Assembly (NCBI GenBank): GCA_013041975.1
Contig: JABDQZ010000168.1
Location: forward strand, 1-27,853
Reading direction: 5' to 3'
From: Gammaproteobacteria bacterium
GTDB taxonomy: Bacteria > Pseudomonadota > Gammaproteobacteria > Chromatiales > Chromatiaceae
Length of the DNA: 27,853 nucleotides
Under the pieces are notes generated by a model, which made no database searches, was not told the origin of the DNA, and saw nothing but the letters and a program-made list of their open reading frames with translations. This document shows, piece by piece, positions 7,194 through 15,748 of this stretch. Within the stretch, counting starts at the first letter, position 1; the number at the start of each line of letters is the position of its first letter. Both the position numbers and the translations under genes were made by a program.

Positions 7194-8711
7194 ATGACTG
7201 ATAAAAACAACCAGACTGAAGCTGAATCCGTAGACGAAAACAAACTGATCGCGCAACGCCGTGAAAAGCTTACACAGTTACGTGAAGCGGGTAATGCATT
7301 CCCTAATGCTTTTCGTCGTGACAGCATCAGTGGTGAGCTGCATGCTGAATACGATAGCAAGAGCAAGGAAGAACTCGAAGAGATGGGACTGCGTGTCAAG
7401 GTGGCCGGGCGCATGATGAGCCGCCGTGTCATGGGTAAAGCCAGTTTTGCGCATATTCAGGATATGTCAGGCAAAATTCAGCTCTATGTGCAGCGCGACA
7501 AATTGCCGGAAGGTTTTTACAACGAGCACTTTAAGAAAAGCTGGGATATCGGTGACATTGTTGCCGCAGAAGGTGTGTTGTTTAAAACCAATAAGGATGA
7601 GCTTTCTGTGCGTGTTGACAGTCTCTCGCTGTTAACTAAATCCCTGCGACCTTTGCCAGAAAAGTTCCATGGTCTTACAGACCAGGAACAGCGTTACCGT
7701 CAGCGCTACCTTGATCTGATCATGAATGAAGTGTCACGCAAAACTTTCCAGACACGTACCAAAATTGTGCAGTTCATCCGTGAATACCTGAACAATAAAA
7801 ACTTCATGGAAGTGGAAACACCGATGATGCAGGTGATACCGGGTGGCGCCACGGCCAGGCCTTTTGAAACACATCACAATGCACTGGATATGGGACTGTA
7901 CCTGCGCATAGCGCCAGAGCTGTATCTGAAGCGCCTGGTTGTAGGTGGCTTTGAACGTGTGTATGAAATCAACCGAAACTTTCGCAATGAAGGGTTGTCC
8001 ACGCGTCACAATCCTGAGTTCACCATGCTGGAGTTTTATGAAGCTTATGCCGATTATCATGACCTGATGGACTTGACCGAAGACATGTTGCGTAACCTGA
8101 CGCAGGAAGTGCTTGGTTCTTCGCAGGTTGAGTATCAGGGTGAAACCTATGATTTTGGTCAACCGTTTGTCCGTATGACGGTGAAAGAATCAATACTGCA
8201 TTTCAACCCTGACCTGACAGAAGCTGATATCGATACGCTGGAAGCTGCACGAAAAGTGGCTGATAAATTACAGATTCCTTTGAAAGACTCTTATGGCCTG
8301 GGCAAGGTGCAGATCGAGATATTTGAAAAAACAGTGGAAAGTCGCTTGATGAACCCAACCTTCATCACCGCTTATCCAACAGAAGTTTCGCCTCTAGCAC
8401 GATTAAACGATGATGATCCATTCGTGACCGATCGTTTTGAATTCTTTGTCGGCGGTCGTGAAATTGCCAATGGTTTCTCGGAACTGAACGATGCCGAAGA
8501 TCAGGCAGAGCGTTTCAGGAAGCAGGTAGAAGAGAAAGATGCCGGTGATGATGAAGCCATGCATTTTGATGCTGACTATGTGGCAGCGCTGGAACATGGC
8601 ATGCCACCAACCGCAGGGGAGGGGATTGGTATTGACCGCCTGGTGATGCTGTTGACGGATTCGCCATCCATCAGGGATGTGCTATTGTTTCCGCATATGA
8701 GGCCGGAATAA
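7194..8711 (+). CDS. lysS: Lysyl-tRNA synthetase, class II
   Basis: From the chosen ATG the product has 505 residues, the same as E. coli LysS. The N-terminal OB-fold anticodon-binding domain covers about residues 55-150 (VKVAGRMMSRRVMGKASFAH). The catalytic domain carries class II motif 2, FRNEGLSTRHNPEFTMLEFY, and motif 3, GEGIGIDRLVMLL, near the C-terminus. The enzyme charges tRNA-Lys using ATP in the cytoplasm. An in-frame ATG three codons earlier (7185) touches the AAGAA sequence with no spacing, while the ATG at 7194 has AAGAA nine bases upstream; I therefore prefer 7194, though either is possible. The prfB-lysS order is common in gammaproteobacteria. The inverted-repeat element ends 27 bases before the start and could affect read-through or message stability. 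Confidence 0.97.
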   Translation: MTDKNNQTEAESVDENKLIAQRREKLTQLREAGNAFPNAFRRDSISGELHAEYDSKSKEELEEMGLRVKVAGRMMSRRVMGKASFAHIQDMSGKIQLYVQRDKLPEGFYNEHFKKSWDIGDIVAAEGVLFKTNKDELSVRVDSLSLLTKSLRPLPEKFHGLTDQEQRYRQRYLDLIMNEVSRKTFQTRTKIVQFIREYLNNKNFMEVETPMMQVIPGGATARPFETHHNALDMGLYLRIAPELYLKRLVVGGFERVYEINRNFRNEGLSTRHNPEFTMLEFYEAYADYHDLMDLTEDMLRNLTQEVLGSSQVEYQGETYDFGQPFVRMTVKESILHFNPDLTEADIDTLEAARKVADKLQIPLKDSYGLGKVQIEIFEKTVESRLMNPTFITAYPTEVSPLARLNDDDPFVTDRFEFFVGGREIANGFSELNDAEDQAERFRKQVEEKDAGDDEAMHFDADYVAALEHGMPPTAGEGIGIDRLVMLLTDSPSIRDVLLFPHMRPE

Positions 8712-8736
8712 CCGTTTAAGCCCGGCCCGGTCAATC

Positions 8737-8802
8737 GCATAAGGTGGTTTGAACGCAACCCTTACCCTGAGATGGGGAAGCGGAGCAGCGTAAGGTAGGG
8801 TT
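8737..8802. repeat. Small intergenic repeat with alternating copies of a GTAAGGTRGGTT-like unit
   Basis: Three related units lie between lysS and the reductase gene: GCATAAGGTGGTTT (8737-8750), the inverted AACCCTTACC (8757-8766) and GCGTAAGGTAGGGTT (8788-8802). The middle unit can pair imperfectly with either neighbour, giving two mutually exclusive hairpins. No T-tract follows. The last unit ends three bases before the ATG at 8806 and contains the only Shine-Dalgarno-like sequence there (AAGGTAGGG). Confidence 0.5.
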
Positions 8803-8805
8803 AAA

Positions 8806-9711
8806 ATGAACAGAAGACAATTCATCAAACTAACCAGTCTCGGGCTGCTGGCTGTCACCAATCTTAACGCCAAATCCTGGCCTGCCCCTGCCTATAAAAC
8901 TATTCCCTCGAGCGGCGAAAAAATCCCCATGATTGGCTTGGGTAGCTTCGTCAATTTCAATGTCGGCAACGATGAGAAAATCCTCGCACAGAGAACCGAG
9001 TTGCTCAATAATTTCTTTAATCTTGGTGGTGGCATGGTTGATTCATCACCCATGTATGGATCTTCGGAAAGAAACCTGGGTTATTGCATTGAGAGACTGA
9101 AACCGGTTGATACATTGTTTTCAGCCACCAAGGTATGGACGTCTTCAGTAGAAGATGGCCCGTCAGAAATTGAAGATTCGCGTCAGTTGTGGGGTGTTGA
9201 AAGTTTCGATTTGTTGCAGGTACATAATCTGTTGTCATGGGAAGGGCATTTGCAAACCCTGTTTGAGATGAAGCGACAGGGCCGTTTACGTTATGTTGGT
9301 ATCACGACTTCACATGGCCGCAGGCATTCTGAAGTTGAACATGTCATGAAAACACAGCCCATTGATTTTGTTCAGGCAACTTACAATATTCTGGACCGTG
9401 ATGTTGAACAACGCATCCTACCACTGGCAAGAGAAAGAAAAATAGCCATTATCGCCAATCGCCCATTCAGAAAAGCATCACTGATTGACTGGGCAAAACA
9501 ATATCCTTTACCGGACTTTGCAGCAGATATTGATTGTAAAAACTGGGCTGCATTTTTGCTCAAGTTTATTGTTTCTCATCCATCGGTAAGCTGTGCGATA
9601 CCTGCAACCAGCCGACAGGATCATCTCGCTGAAAATATGGGTGCCATGCAGGGCGTTATGCCTGACGCAGCCATGCGCCAGCGTATGATTGATTATGTTG
9701 AAAGCCTGTAG
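8806..9711 (+). CDS. Aldo/keto reductase family protein with Tat-type signal peptide
   Basis: The 301-residue product begins MNRRQFIKLTSLGLLAVTN, a twin-arginine motif (RRQFIK) followed by a short hydrophobic segment, so Tat export of the folded protein is likely. The mature part is an aldo/keto reductase barrel. The catalytic tetrad is visible as Asp79 and Tyr84 (MVDSSPMYGSSE), Lys109 (SATKVW) and His140 (LLQVHNLL). These enzymes reduce carbonyls with NADPH; the physiological substrate is unknown. An NADPH-type enzyme outside the cytoplasm is unusual and needs either a pre-bound cofactor or a different chemistry. The next gene, a membrane protein, starts three bases after the stop and is probably coupled. 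Predicted location: periplasm or the outer face of the inner membrane. Confidence 0.88.
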   Translation: MNRRQFIKLTSLGLLAVTNLNAKSWPAPAYKTIPSSGEKIPMIGLGSFVNFNVGNDEKILAQRTELLNNFFNLGGGMVDSSPMYGSSERNLGYCIERLKPVDTLFSATKVWTSSVEDGPSEIEDSRQLWGVESFDLLQVHNLLSWEGHLQTLFEMKRQGRLRYVGITTSHGRRHSEVEHVMKTQPIDFVQATYNILDRDVEQRILPLARERKIAIIANRPFRKASLIDWAKQYPLPDFAADIDCKNWAAFLLKFIVSHPSVSCAIPATSRQDHLAENMGAMQGVMPDAAMRQRMIDYVESL

Positions 9712-9714
9712 CTG

Positions 9715-10314
9715 ATGTCTGAATGGATTAGTTATTCACTACATGACCTGTTGATTTTCTCCCCGGAAAGTTATTTCCGGCTATTCGAGAGAGCCAATCT
9801 GGCTTTCTGGCCTTTTCAACTGGTGATTATTGCCATCGCATTACTCATGCTTTACCTGACCATGGTACGTACCGTTCGAGGTCAGTTATTCATTCTGGCT
9901 GGACTGGTATTCTTCTGGTTATTGTCAGGCTGGTGGTTTATTGATCACTACTATACACAGATCAATACGATCGCTGACTGGTATCTATGGCTGTTTACGA
10001 CTGAGGCTGTGCTGTTGATGATCTATGCGGTTTTTGCTCACCGTAATAGAAGCCATTATTCCTCCCCGGGGGATGCAATGTTCGGAGTGGGTCTGGGGAT
10101 AGCGGTTTATTCAGTATTAATACATCCGTTCCTGATCCTGTTATCTGACAGAAGCTGGCGAGGCAGTGAATTGATTGCTATTGCACCTGATCCTGTTGCT
10201 ATTGGCACCATAGGCTTTGTACTGACAATGAATGCCAGTAAAAGCCGATATGGATTGCTGGTGATTCCAGTGTTGTGGCTGCTGGTTTCAGTGGCGACTT
10301 ACAGTACTTTTTAA
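9715..10314 (+). CDS. DUF6064-like integral membrane protein
   Basis: This 199-residue protein has about six hydrophobic segments, at roughly residues 32-50, 55-75, 87-107, 115-137, 155-168 and 175-195. The N-terminal block SLHDLLIFSPESYFRLFE fits my memory of DUF6064 proteins, which share a conserved aromatic N-terminus before the first helix; this assignment needs a profile search. No catalytic motif is evident. The start is three bases after the stop of the Tat-exported aldo/keto reductase, which suggests co-translation and perhaps a shared job at the membrane, but no function is known. It converges with the Old Yellow Enzyme gene; only six bases separate the two stops and there is no room for a separate terminator. 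Confidence 0.72.
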   Translation: MSEWISYSLHDLLIFSPESYFRLFERANLAFWPFQLVIIAIALLMLYLTMVRTVRGQLFILAGLVFFWLLSGWWFIDHYYTQINTIADWYLWLFTTEAVLLMIYAVFAHRNRSHYSSPGDAMFGVGLGIAVYSVLIHPFLILLSDRSWRGSELIAIAPDPVAIGTIGFVLTMNASKSRYGLLVIPVLWLLVSVATYSTF

Positions 10315-10320
10315 CCCGGA

Positions 10321-11421
10321 TTATTCAGAATAATAAGGATAATCGGTGTAACCATGTTTATCACCGCCGTAGAACGTATCCTGATCCGCTTCAGTCAGTG
10401 GCCAGCCGTTTTCAAGTCTGGCCGGCAGATCAGGGTTGGCGAGGTAAGGAACACCAAAGGCCACCAGGTCAGCAATGCCTTCTTGCAGTGCTTGCTGGGC
10501 TCTTTCAGCATTGTATCCGCCACAGACTATGATGTTACCACTGAACGCTTTGCGCAGAACGGCTAACAAGCCGTCAGGAATGGCAGGATTACCAAAGGTC
10601 GCCTGGTCATTGATATGCAGATAGGCAATCTTCAGTTTGTCGAGTTGCGAGCATAAATAAACAAAGGTGTTTTCCAGTTGAGGATCTTCCGGTATGGCAT
10701 TGAAGCGGCCATTGGGTGAAATACGCACACCGGTTTTATCAAAACCGATTTTGTTACCAACGGCTTCAACAACTTCCAGCAGGAAACGGCAACGGTTTTC
10801 GAGCGAGCCACCATATTGATCTTTGCGGGTGTTAATAACGGGGTTGATAAACTGGTCAAAAAGGTAACCATTGGCGCCATGGATTTCAACGCCATCCATA
10901 CCCGCTTTAATAGCATTGACTGCTGCCTGTACAAACTCTTCCTTAACACGCTTGATACCTGCCTCATCCAGTGCCTGTGGCTGGCTGGTAGCAACATTGC
11001 CAGGATTACCTTCGTCATCAAAGGCAAAACACACGGTTTCATCTGATAACTCCGAGGTTGGGCCTTCTGGCGAACTGTCATCTGGCAGGATAGAAGTATG
11101 AGAGATACGCCCCACATGCCAGATCTGCAAGAAAATTTTACCGCCTGCATCATGCACAGCCGTGGTCACTTTTTTCCAGCCCTCAATCTGCTGCTGGGTG
11201 TAGATGCCGGGAGTCCAAAGATAACCATGGGCTCTGGGTGAAACGGGCGTGCCTTCGCTAACAATCAGGCCAGCGGTAGAGCGCTGTGCATAATAGGTGG
11301 CCATCAGTTCAGTGGGGACATCACCTTCAGCTGCGCGGCAACGTGTCATCGGTGCCATTACAGTGCGATTTTTCAGTGACAGTCCTTTTAGATCAAAATT
11401 TTCAAAAAGTGATGCAGACAA
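10321..11421 (-). CDS. Old Yellow Enzyme family alkene reductase (NemA-like)
   Basis: The 366-residue product has the length of E. coli NemA (365). It is an FMN-binding TIM barrel with all the usual blocks: LKNRTVMAPMTRCRA at the N-terminus, LQIWHVGRISH, the substrate-binding EIHGANGYLFDQFINP, DQYGGSLENRCRFLLEVVEAV and, near the C-terminus, IIVCGGYNAERAQQAL followed by VAFGVPYLANPDLPARL. Such enzymes reduce activated C=C bonds, N-ethylmaleimide, nitrate esters and quinone-like electrophiles with NAD(P)H. It appears to be the last gene of a minus-strand operon after the HDOD gene (23-base gap), so it may not have its own promoter. The symbol is left open because several OYE subgroups look alike at this level. 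Confidence 0.94.
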   Translation of the reverse strand: MSASLFENFDLKGLSLKNRTVMAPMTRCRAAEGDVPTELMATYYAQRSTAGLIVSEGTPVSPRAHGYLWTPGIYTQQQIEGWKKVTTAVHDAGGKIFLQIWHVGRISHTSILPDDSSPEGPTSELSDETVCFAFDDEGNPGNVATSQPQALDEAGIKRVKEEFVQAAVNAIKAGMDGVEIHGANGYLFDQFINPVINTRKDQYGGSLENRCRFLLEVVEAVGNKIGFDKTGVRISPNGRFNAIPEDPQLENTFVYLCSQLDKLKIAYLHINDQATFGNPAIPDGLLAVLRKAFSGNIIVCGGYNAERAQQALQEGIADLVAFGVPYLANPDLPARLENGWPLTEADQDTFYGGDKHGYTDYPYYSE

Positions 11422-11444
11422 GATGAATTCCTTACAGTATTGGA

Positions 11445-12269
11445 TTATGCAATGGCCTGTTTAACGGACTCGATATCCTCGGCAGTGTCTTCTACGTCGG
11501 TAATATTGATTTCAGCATCCAGGCCGACGCGATCAAAGGCGGAAATGTCGGCCCACTGTTCAACAGGGAGATTATCTAATCCGAGTTGAAGACGGGCAAC
11601 CATAACAACATCAGCAAAATCAGCTTCGATACCCTCTCTACTGTGGTTTCTGTGTTCAGCAGGGACGTTGGTTACGGCTTCCGGGAAATCCCAGTTTTTC
11701 AGAATAACGGCACCGATTTCCGGATAGAGTGCATCGATGAGTTCTTCCAGCATGCGCTCATTGCTAGACAGATCAGAGAAAGACTCTGCCATGGTCAGAA
11801 TCGGCAATATGCCAATGTTGTGAATCAGACCGGCCAGCATGGCCTGCTCATTACTTAGCTGGGGTAAGGATTGTGCCAGTACCTTTGAAACGGCAGCGAC
11901 GTTAACACTGTCTTCCCACACCTTACGCAGTTTATGTTCCATAAAGTCATTAGTGGCCTGGTAAATCTGTTTCATGGCAAGACTGGTTACCAGTGATTTA
12001 ACCAGTTTATTTCCCAGTCTGGTGACAGCCATCTGCACATCTTCGATTGGGGCTCTTGGACGATACAGGGGGCTGTTGGCTACCTGCAGCAAACGGGCAG
12101 AAATAGCGGCATCCGTGGTGATGATTTCAGCGAGTTTTCTTGCCGTGGTATCTTCTTTCTCTGCCTCGTCGCGGACCTGCAGGGCAACTTCGGGCAGTGT
12201 CGGCAATACAATCTCATTGTTATCGATTGCCTTGATAAGTTTCATACGAAACTGGTTAATGTCCATCAT
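11445..12269 (-). CDS. HDOD domain protein
   Basis: This 274-residue protein consists almost entirely of an HDOD domain (about residues 18-215): LPTLPEVALQVRDEAE, then ITTDAAISARLLQVANSPLY and AVTRLGNKLVKSLVTSLAM. HDOD proteins resemble HD phosphohydrolases but have lost the metal-binding residues; the block LAGLIHNIGILPIL near residue 145 shows the altered motif. They act as regulatory or scaffold modules in signalling, and no output domain is attached here. The ATG overlaps the TGA of ygfZ in an ATGA arrangement, so its translation is probably coupled to ygfZ. A second ATG immediately follows the first and could also be used. Pathway unknown. Confidence 0.9.
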   Translation of the reverse strand: MMDINQFRMKLIKAIDNNEIVLPTLPEVALQVRDEAEKEDTTARKLAEIITTDAAISARLLQVANSPLYRPRAPIEDVQMAVTRLGNKLVKSLVTSLAMKQIYQATNDFMEHKLRKVWEDSVNVAAVSKVLAQSLPQLSNEQAMLAGLIHNIGILPILTMAESFSDLSSNERMLEELIDALYPEIGAVILKNWDFPEAVTNVPAEHRNHSREGIEADFADVVMVARLQLGLDNLPVEQWADISAFDRVGLDAEINITDVEDTAEDIESVKQAIA

Positions 12270-13294
12270 GACTGAGAGTCTCCTTCAAAGTCGTAGGGTG
12301 GCTTGTTAATTTTAAGCAGCGGGCCGTTTTCATCCAATAGTCGAATTTCACCCTCATCAGCACTGCTGATTTCCATTACGGCAAGTCCTTCGTAATGATT
12401 ATCACCGGTATTGATTGCATCGACCAGTTTTCCTGCCCCCTGGCCAGATTGACTGATGCTGGAATAAATTTCATGGCCGGGTTGGATATTTCCATCATAG
12501 TCAAAACTGACCTGGTACATACGTCGTTTGAGTTTGCCCAGATACTGCATGCGGGCAACTATTTCCTGACCAGTGTAGCAGCCCTTGGTGAAACTGACGC
12601 CATTTATCAGGTGCATGTTGGTCATTTGTGGAATGAAGGCTTCCTGGGTGTTTTCAAAAACCGTTGGAATGGCCGCCTTGATGTCTCCCAGTCGCCATTT
12701 GGAAGTATTTGCAGGAATGGCAACATCGAGCTTTCGCCAGAGCGCCATGATTTCTTCACTATTGCCAACGACCATGTAACGCGGACTGGAGGTTTCCACC
12801 CGTATATAACTGACTGAGTCATCATGTGTGACTTCATCAGCATTATCCGGCAAGCTGTTGGCTAATGCCTGACCGATACAATCACCGCATAAACCAAGTA
12901 TCAGTATCTCGTTACTGACATCAGAAATTTCAACGTTTGACCTGAGAATGAACATACTCAAACGTTTAAGGATAGCGGATAATCGTTCAGAGGGAATCAC
13001 GATGTACCAGTTATCCTGTTGGTCTTCAAAAATCCGGAAGTTGGCCAGCATACGGCCTTTGGGCGTACAGTAGCCGCTTAACTGGCTACTGCTTTTATTG
13101 ATATTACGGGTATCGTTGGTTAATTGACCCTGCAGGAAAGTTTCCTTGTCTTCACCACGTACCCTGATAATGCCGAGATGGGTAAGGGGGATTTTCTGAC
13201 AATCTGATTCAGGCGTGTTTTCAAAGACGCACTGCCCGGCATCATCGAAACTAGCAGCAGCTTCAATAAGTAAATTTTTCCAGTCACTGTTCAT
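12266..13294 (-). CDS. ygfZ: Folate-binding protein YgfZ (Fe-S cluster assembly/repair)
   Basis: The 342-residue protein belongs to the GcvT-like fold family. The family signature KGCYTGQEIVARMQYLGK, with its conserved cysteine at about residue 239, is intact. The N-terminal part, FLQGQLTNDTRNI followed by GYCTPKGRMLANFRI, is also typical. YgfZ binds tetrahydrofolate and is needed for the activity of certain iron-sulfur enzymes such as MiaB in E. coli, particularly under oxidative stress. It is preceded by the cupin-like gene with a 12-base gap and overlaps the HDOD gene by four bases, so it sits within the minus-strand operon. The presence of an OYE reductase at the end of the same operon is compatible with a stress or redox setting, which is inference. 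Confidence 0.95.
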   Translation of the reverse strand: MNSDWKNLLIEAAASFDDAGQCVFENTPESDCQKIPLTHLGIIRVRGEDKETFLQGQLTNDTRNINKSSSQLSGYCTPKGRMLANFRIFEDQQDNWYIVIPSERLSAILKRLSMFILRSNVEISDVSNEILILGLCGDCIGQALANSLPDNADEVTHDDSVSYIRVETSSPRYMVVGNSEEIMALWRKLDVAIPANTSKWRLGDIKAAIPTVFENTQEAFIPQMTNMHLINGVSFTKGCYTGQEIVARMQYLGKLKRRMYQVSFDYDGNIQPGHEIYSSISQSGQGAGKLVDAINTGDNHYEGLAVMEISSADEGEIRLLDENGPLLKINKPPYDFEGDSQS

Positions 13295-13306
13295 AACTTA
13301 ATCCTG

Positions 13307-13843
13307 TTAGTTGGCAGGTGCCCGTTCAACAAATTTGCCACGTGGCGCGGTTTTCCACCACTGCTTTTGACTGAGCTCATTGGTGACTGACTCGTGAGGC
13401 TCGAAACTGGCTTCACCTTCTTCAGTCACACGCAGAAAGCCCCAGTCCTTGATCTTGGCGGTATGGGCAAACAAAGTCCAAACGGGCGTTGTGTGGTCGT
13501 GCATCACAATGCGGTGAAAATCTTCACCTTTAATGGTGTTTAAATGCCATGAATTCATGGTGCGATCAACAACGCTTTTTTTATTGTTTTTTTCTTCCAG
13601 CCGCAGTTCCTTGTAGGAACCTGACAGAATCAGGCTAACGGCTGACTTCCACGGGTGATCATGCAAACCACGGTCAGGATCACTGTCAATAAAACGGTGG
13701 ATATAAACGCCGCCACCTCCCGGAAGGCGGAACAGATGATAGCGTTCCAGGTAGGGCTCACCCTGGTTGCCATTGATAATTCTGCACCTGAGATGGCCGG
13801 TCAGACGATAAAGTGACCGGGCAAGCAGGGATTTTTTCTGCAT
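13307..13843 (-). CDS. Cupin-fold-like protein of unknown function
   Basis: The 178-residue protein has the pattern of a small metal-binding cupin. Motif 1 appears as GLHDHPWKSAVSLILSGSY with His61 and His63, and a later histidine cluster in GEDFHRIVMHDH fits motif 2. No signal peptide or membrane segment is visible. The metal and substrate are unknown; such proteins range from dioxygenases to sugar-binding or stress proteins. It is the first gene of the minus-strand group with ygfZ, HDOD and OYE, and diverges from the exoribonuclease gene, with 68 bases between the two starts. The C-terminus (WWKTAPRGKFVERAPAN) is basic. I do not recognise a named family member, so only the fold is claimed. 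Confidence 0.75.
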   Translation of the reverse strand: MQKKSLLARSLYRLTGHLRCRIINGNQGEPYLERYHLFRLPGGGGVYIHRFIDSDPDRGLHDHPWKSAVSLILSGSYKELRLEEKNNKKSVVDRTMNSWHLNTIKGEDFHRIVMHDHTTPVWTLFAHTAKIKDWGFLRVTEEGEASFEPHESVTNELSQKQWWKTAPRGKFVERAPAN

Positions 13844-13911
13844 GTTGTTTTCCTTGTTATTACAAGGTCTGTATCATAACGGATATTACAGATTATCTAT
13901 TAATAAATTTC

Positions 13912-15726
13912 ATGTCCCAGAATGCCTATCAAGCAGGCGCGCTCGTGCTTTACAAAAGTCGGCCTGCTGTAGTTACCGATGTTGGTGAAAAAATCACGAT
14001 CCAGATCGAACCGAAAAAAGCCAAGCGGGTTCGTGATAAGGATATCGAGCTACTGCATTCCGGTCCGATAGCCAATGCCAGCGAACTGGTAGCCCAGCCG
14101 GTAGATGTTGAAGAAGCCTGGGAACTGCTGGATGGGGAAAGTTGCAGCCTGGCTGATCTGAGCGATCTGCTATTTGGTGATTTCACTCCCGAAACAGCCT
14201 GGTCGAGTTGGGTTGCCGTTGCTGAAGGGGTGCATTTTTCCGGGGGGCCTGCTGAAATTGCCACACGAAGCAGGGATGAAATTGAAACCGATCTTGAACA
14301 GATCCGTCTGAAACAGCAGGAAGAAGAAGCAAAGCAGCGCTTTTTTGAAAATATAAAAAATGCCACCCTGGACGACGCTGATCGCAAGCGACTGTCAGAA
14401 GTGGAGATGCTGGCACTGCAAACAACAGACAGGAGCCAGATTCTCAAACAGCTGGATATCAAACAAACCCCGGAATCTGCCCACCAGTTTCTGGTCAACT
14501 GCGGATACTGGGACAAGGAATATAATCCATTCCCCAAACGTGTTCAGGTTGATCTGGAGCAGCCGGACCTGCCTGTACCGACATTACCGGATGAAGACAG
14601 ACTGGATCTGACGCATATCAAGGCCTGGGCTATCGATGACGAGGGCAGTGAGGATCCGGATGATGCTATCAGTTATCACGACGGCATGTTGTGGGTTCAC
14701 GTGGCGGATGTGGCTGCGCTGGTGCCACATGACAGTGAGCTGGATCTTGAAGCACGTTCTCGCGCGGCAAACCTGTATTTACCGGAAGGCATCATTCATA
14801 TGCTGCCGCACGGGCTGACCGCTGAACTCGGGCTGGGGCTGCAGGAAATTTCACCCGCTTTGTCGATTGGCATGCAGGTCGATGAATCTGCACAAATCAG
14901 TGAAGTGAAAGTCGTAGCGACCCGGATTAAGGTCACACGCCTGACCTATGCCGATGCCGATACACGGCTGCAGGAGCTAATGCCTGAAGTGAAAACCGTT
15001 TGTGAGGCGTATCGCCAAAAACGTCGCTCAAACAATGCCGCCGAAATTAACTTGCCTGAAGGCAGCGTCAGGCTGGTCGAGGGTGAAGTGGTTATCCGGC
15101 CAATGGACAAACTCGCCAGTCGACAAATGGTCACCGATGCGATGCTGATGGCGGGAGAGGCTGTGGCAGGCTTTTGTCAGCAAAACAGTATTCCGATTCC
15201 TTATGCAACTCAGCCTGAACCGGAAAAAATCCAGCAGCCTGAGAAAATGTCGGAAATGTTTGCCTATCGGCGCCAGTTCAAGGCCAGCCGTACCAGTTTG
15301 CAACCGGAAGCGCATTTTGGCCTGGGGCTGGAACAATATACGCGCTGCACAAGTCCGTTACGGCGTTATCAGGATTTAACCGTTCATCAGCAGTTGCGGG
15401 CCTTTCTCATGGGTGAAACCCTGCTGGATGAAACGCAATTGTCAGAAAAACTCATGTCTCAGGATCAGCGTTCCGGGTCAATACGCAGGGCAGAGCGCTT
15501 TTCCAACCAGCACTGGAAACTGGTCTACCTGCAGCGAAACCCGCAGTGGCAGGGGCAGGCGGTCATTGTTGACAAGGATGAACGCAAGGCTTTCATCATC
15601 ATTCCCGAACTGGCAATGGAGACCAAAATCAGAACGCGTGAAAATTTTCAGCTTGATGATACAATCAGCGTTCGTGTAACAGGCGTGGATCTGCCGGAAC
15701 AGACGGCCTATTTCCAATGTCTTTAA
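13912..15726 (+). CDS. RNase II-type 3'-5' exoribonuclease (RNB domain)
   Basis: The product is 604 residues from the chosen ATG. The N-terminus (VLYKSRPAVVTDVGEKITIQ) looks like a small SH3-like barrel, as in cyanobacterial/plastid-type RNase II proteins. The RNB domain holds all four catalytic aspartates: Asp242, Asp248, Asp250 and Asp251 in AIDDEGSEDPDDA, with the same spacing as E. coli RNase II. TSPLRRYQDLTVH at about 480-492 carries the conserved arginines, and the last 75 residues resemble an S1-like barrel. It degrades single-stranded RNA processively from the 3' end. A longer in-frame ATG at 13813 is rejected, because it adds 33 residues of non-family sequence overlapping the divergent gene. 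A 65-aa gene follows after 22 bases. It is not standard rnb or rnr by architecture, so no symbol is given. Confidence 0.9.
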   Translation: MSQNAYQAGALVLYKSRPAVVTDVGEKITIQIEPKKAKRVRDKDIELLHSGPIANASELVAQPVDVEEAWELLDGESCSLADLSDLLFGDFTPETAWSSWVAVAEGVHFSGGPAEIATRSRDEIETDLEQIRLKQQEEEAKQRFFENIKNATLDDADRKRLSEVEMLALQTTDRSQILKQLDIKQTPESAHQFLVNCGYWDKEYNPFPKRVQVDLEQPDLPVPTLPDEDRLDLTHIKAWAIDDEGSEDPDDAISYHDGMLWVHVADVAALVPHDSELDLEARSRAANLYLPEGIIHMLPHGLTAELGLGLQEISPALSIGMQVDESAQISEVKVVATRIKVTRLTYADADTRLQELMPEVKTVCEAYRQKRRSNNAAEINLPEGSVRLVEGEVVIRPMDKLASRQMVTDAMLMAGEAVAGFCQQNSIPIPYATQPEPEKIQQPEKMSEMFAYRRQFKASRTSLQPEAHFGLGLEQYTRCTSPLRRYQDLTVHQQLRAFLMGETLLDETQLSEKLMSQDQRSGSIRRAERFSNQHWKLVYLQRNPQWQGQAVIVDKDERKAFIIIPELAMETKIRTRENFQLDDTISVRVTGVDLPEQTAYFQCL

Positions 15727-15748
15727 TCGTAACAGCAGGATTTCCAGC

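Noticed and set aside
10632..11153. Second minus-strand frame inside the Old Yellow Enzyme gene
   Set aside because: It lies wholly inside a gene with complete family motifs and translates to low-complexity residues of no family.
13813..13911. N-terminal extension of the exoribonuclease from the ATG at 13813
   Set aside because: The 33 added residues (cysteine- and isoleucine-rich) do not match the family and overlap the divergent cupin gene. MSQNAYQAG at 13912 fits better.
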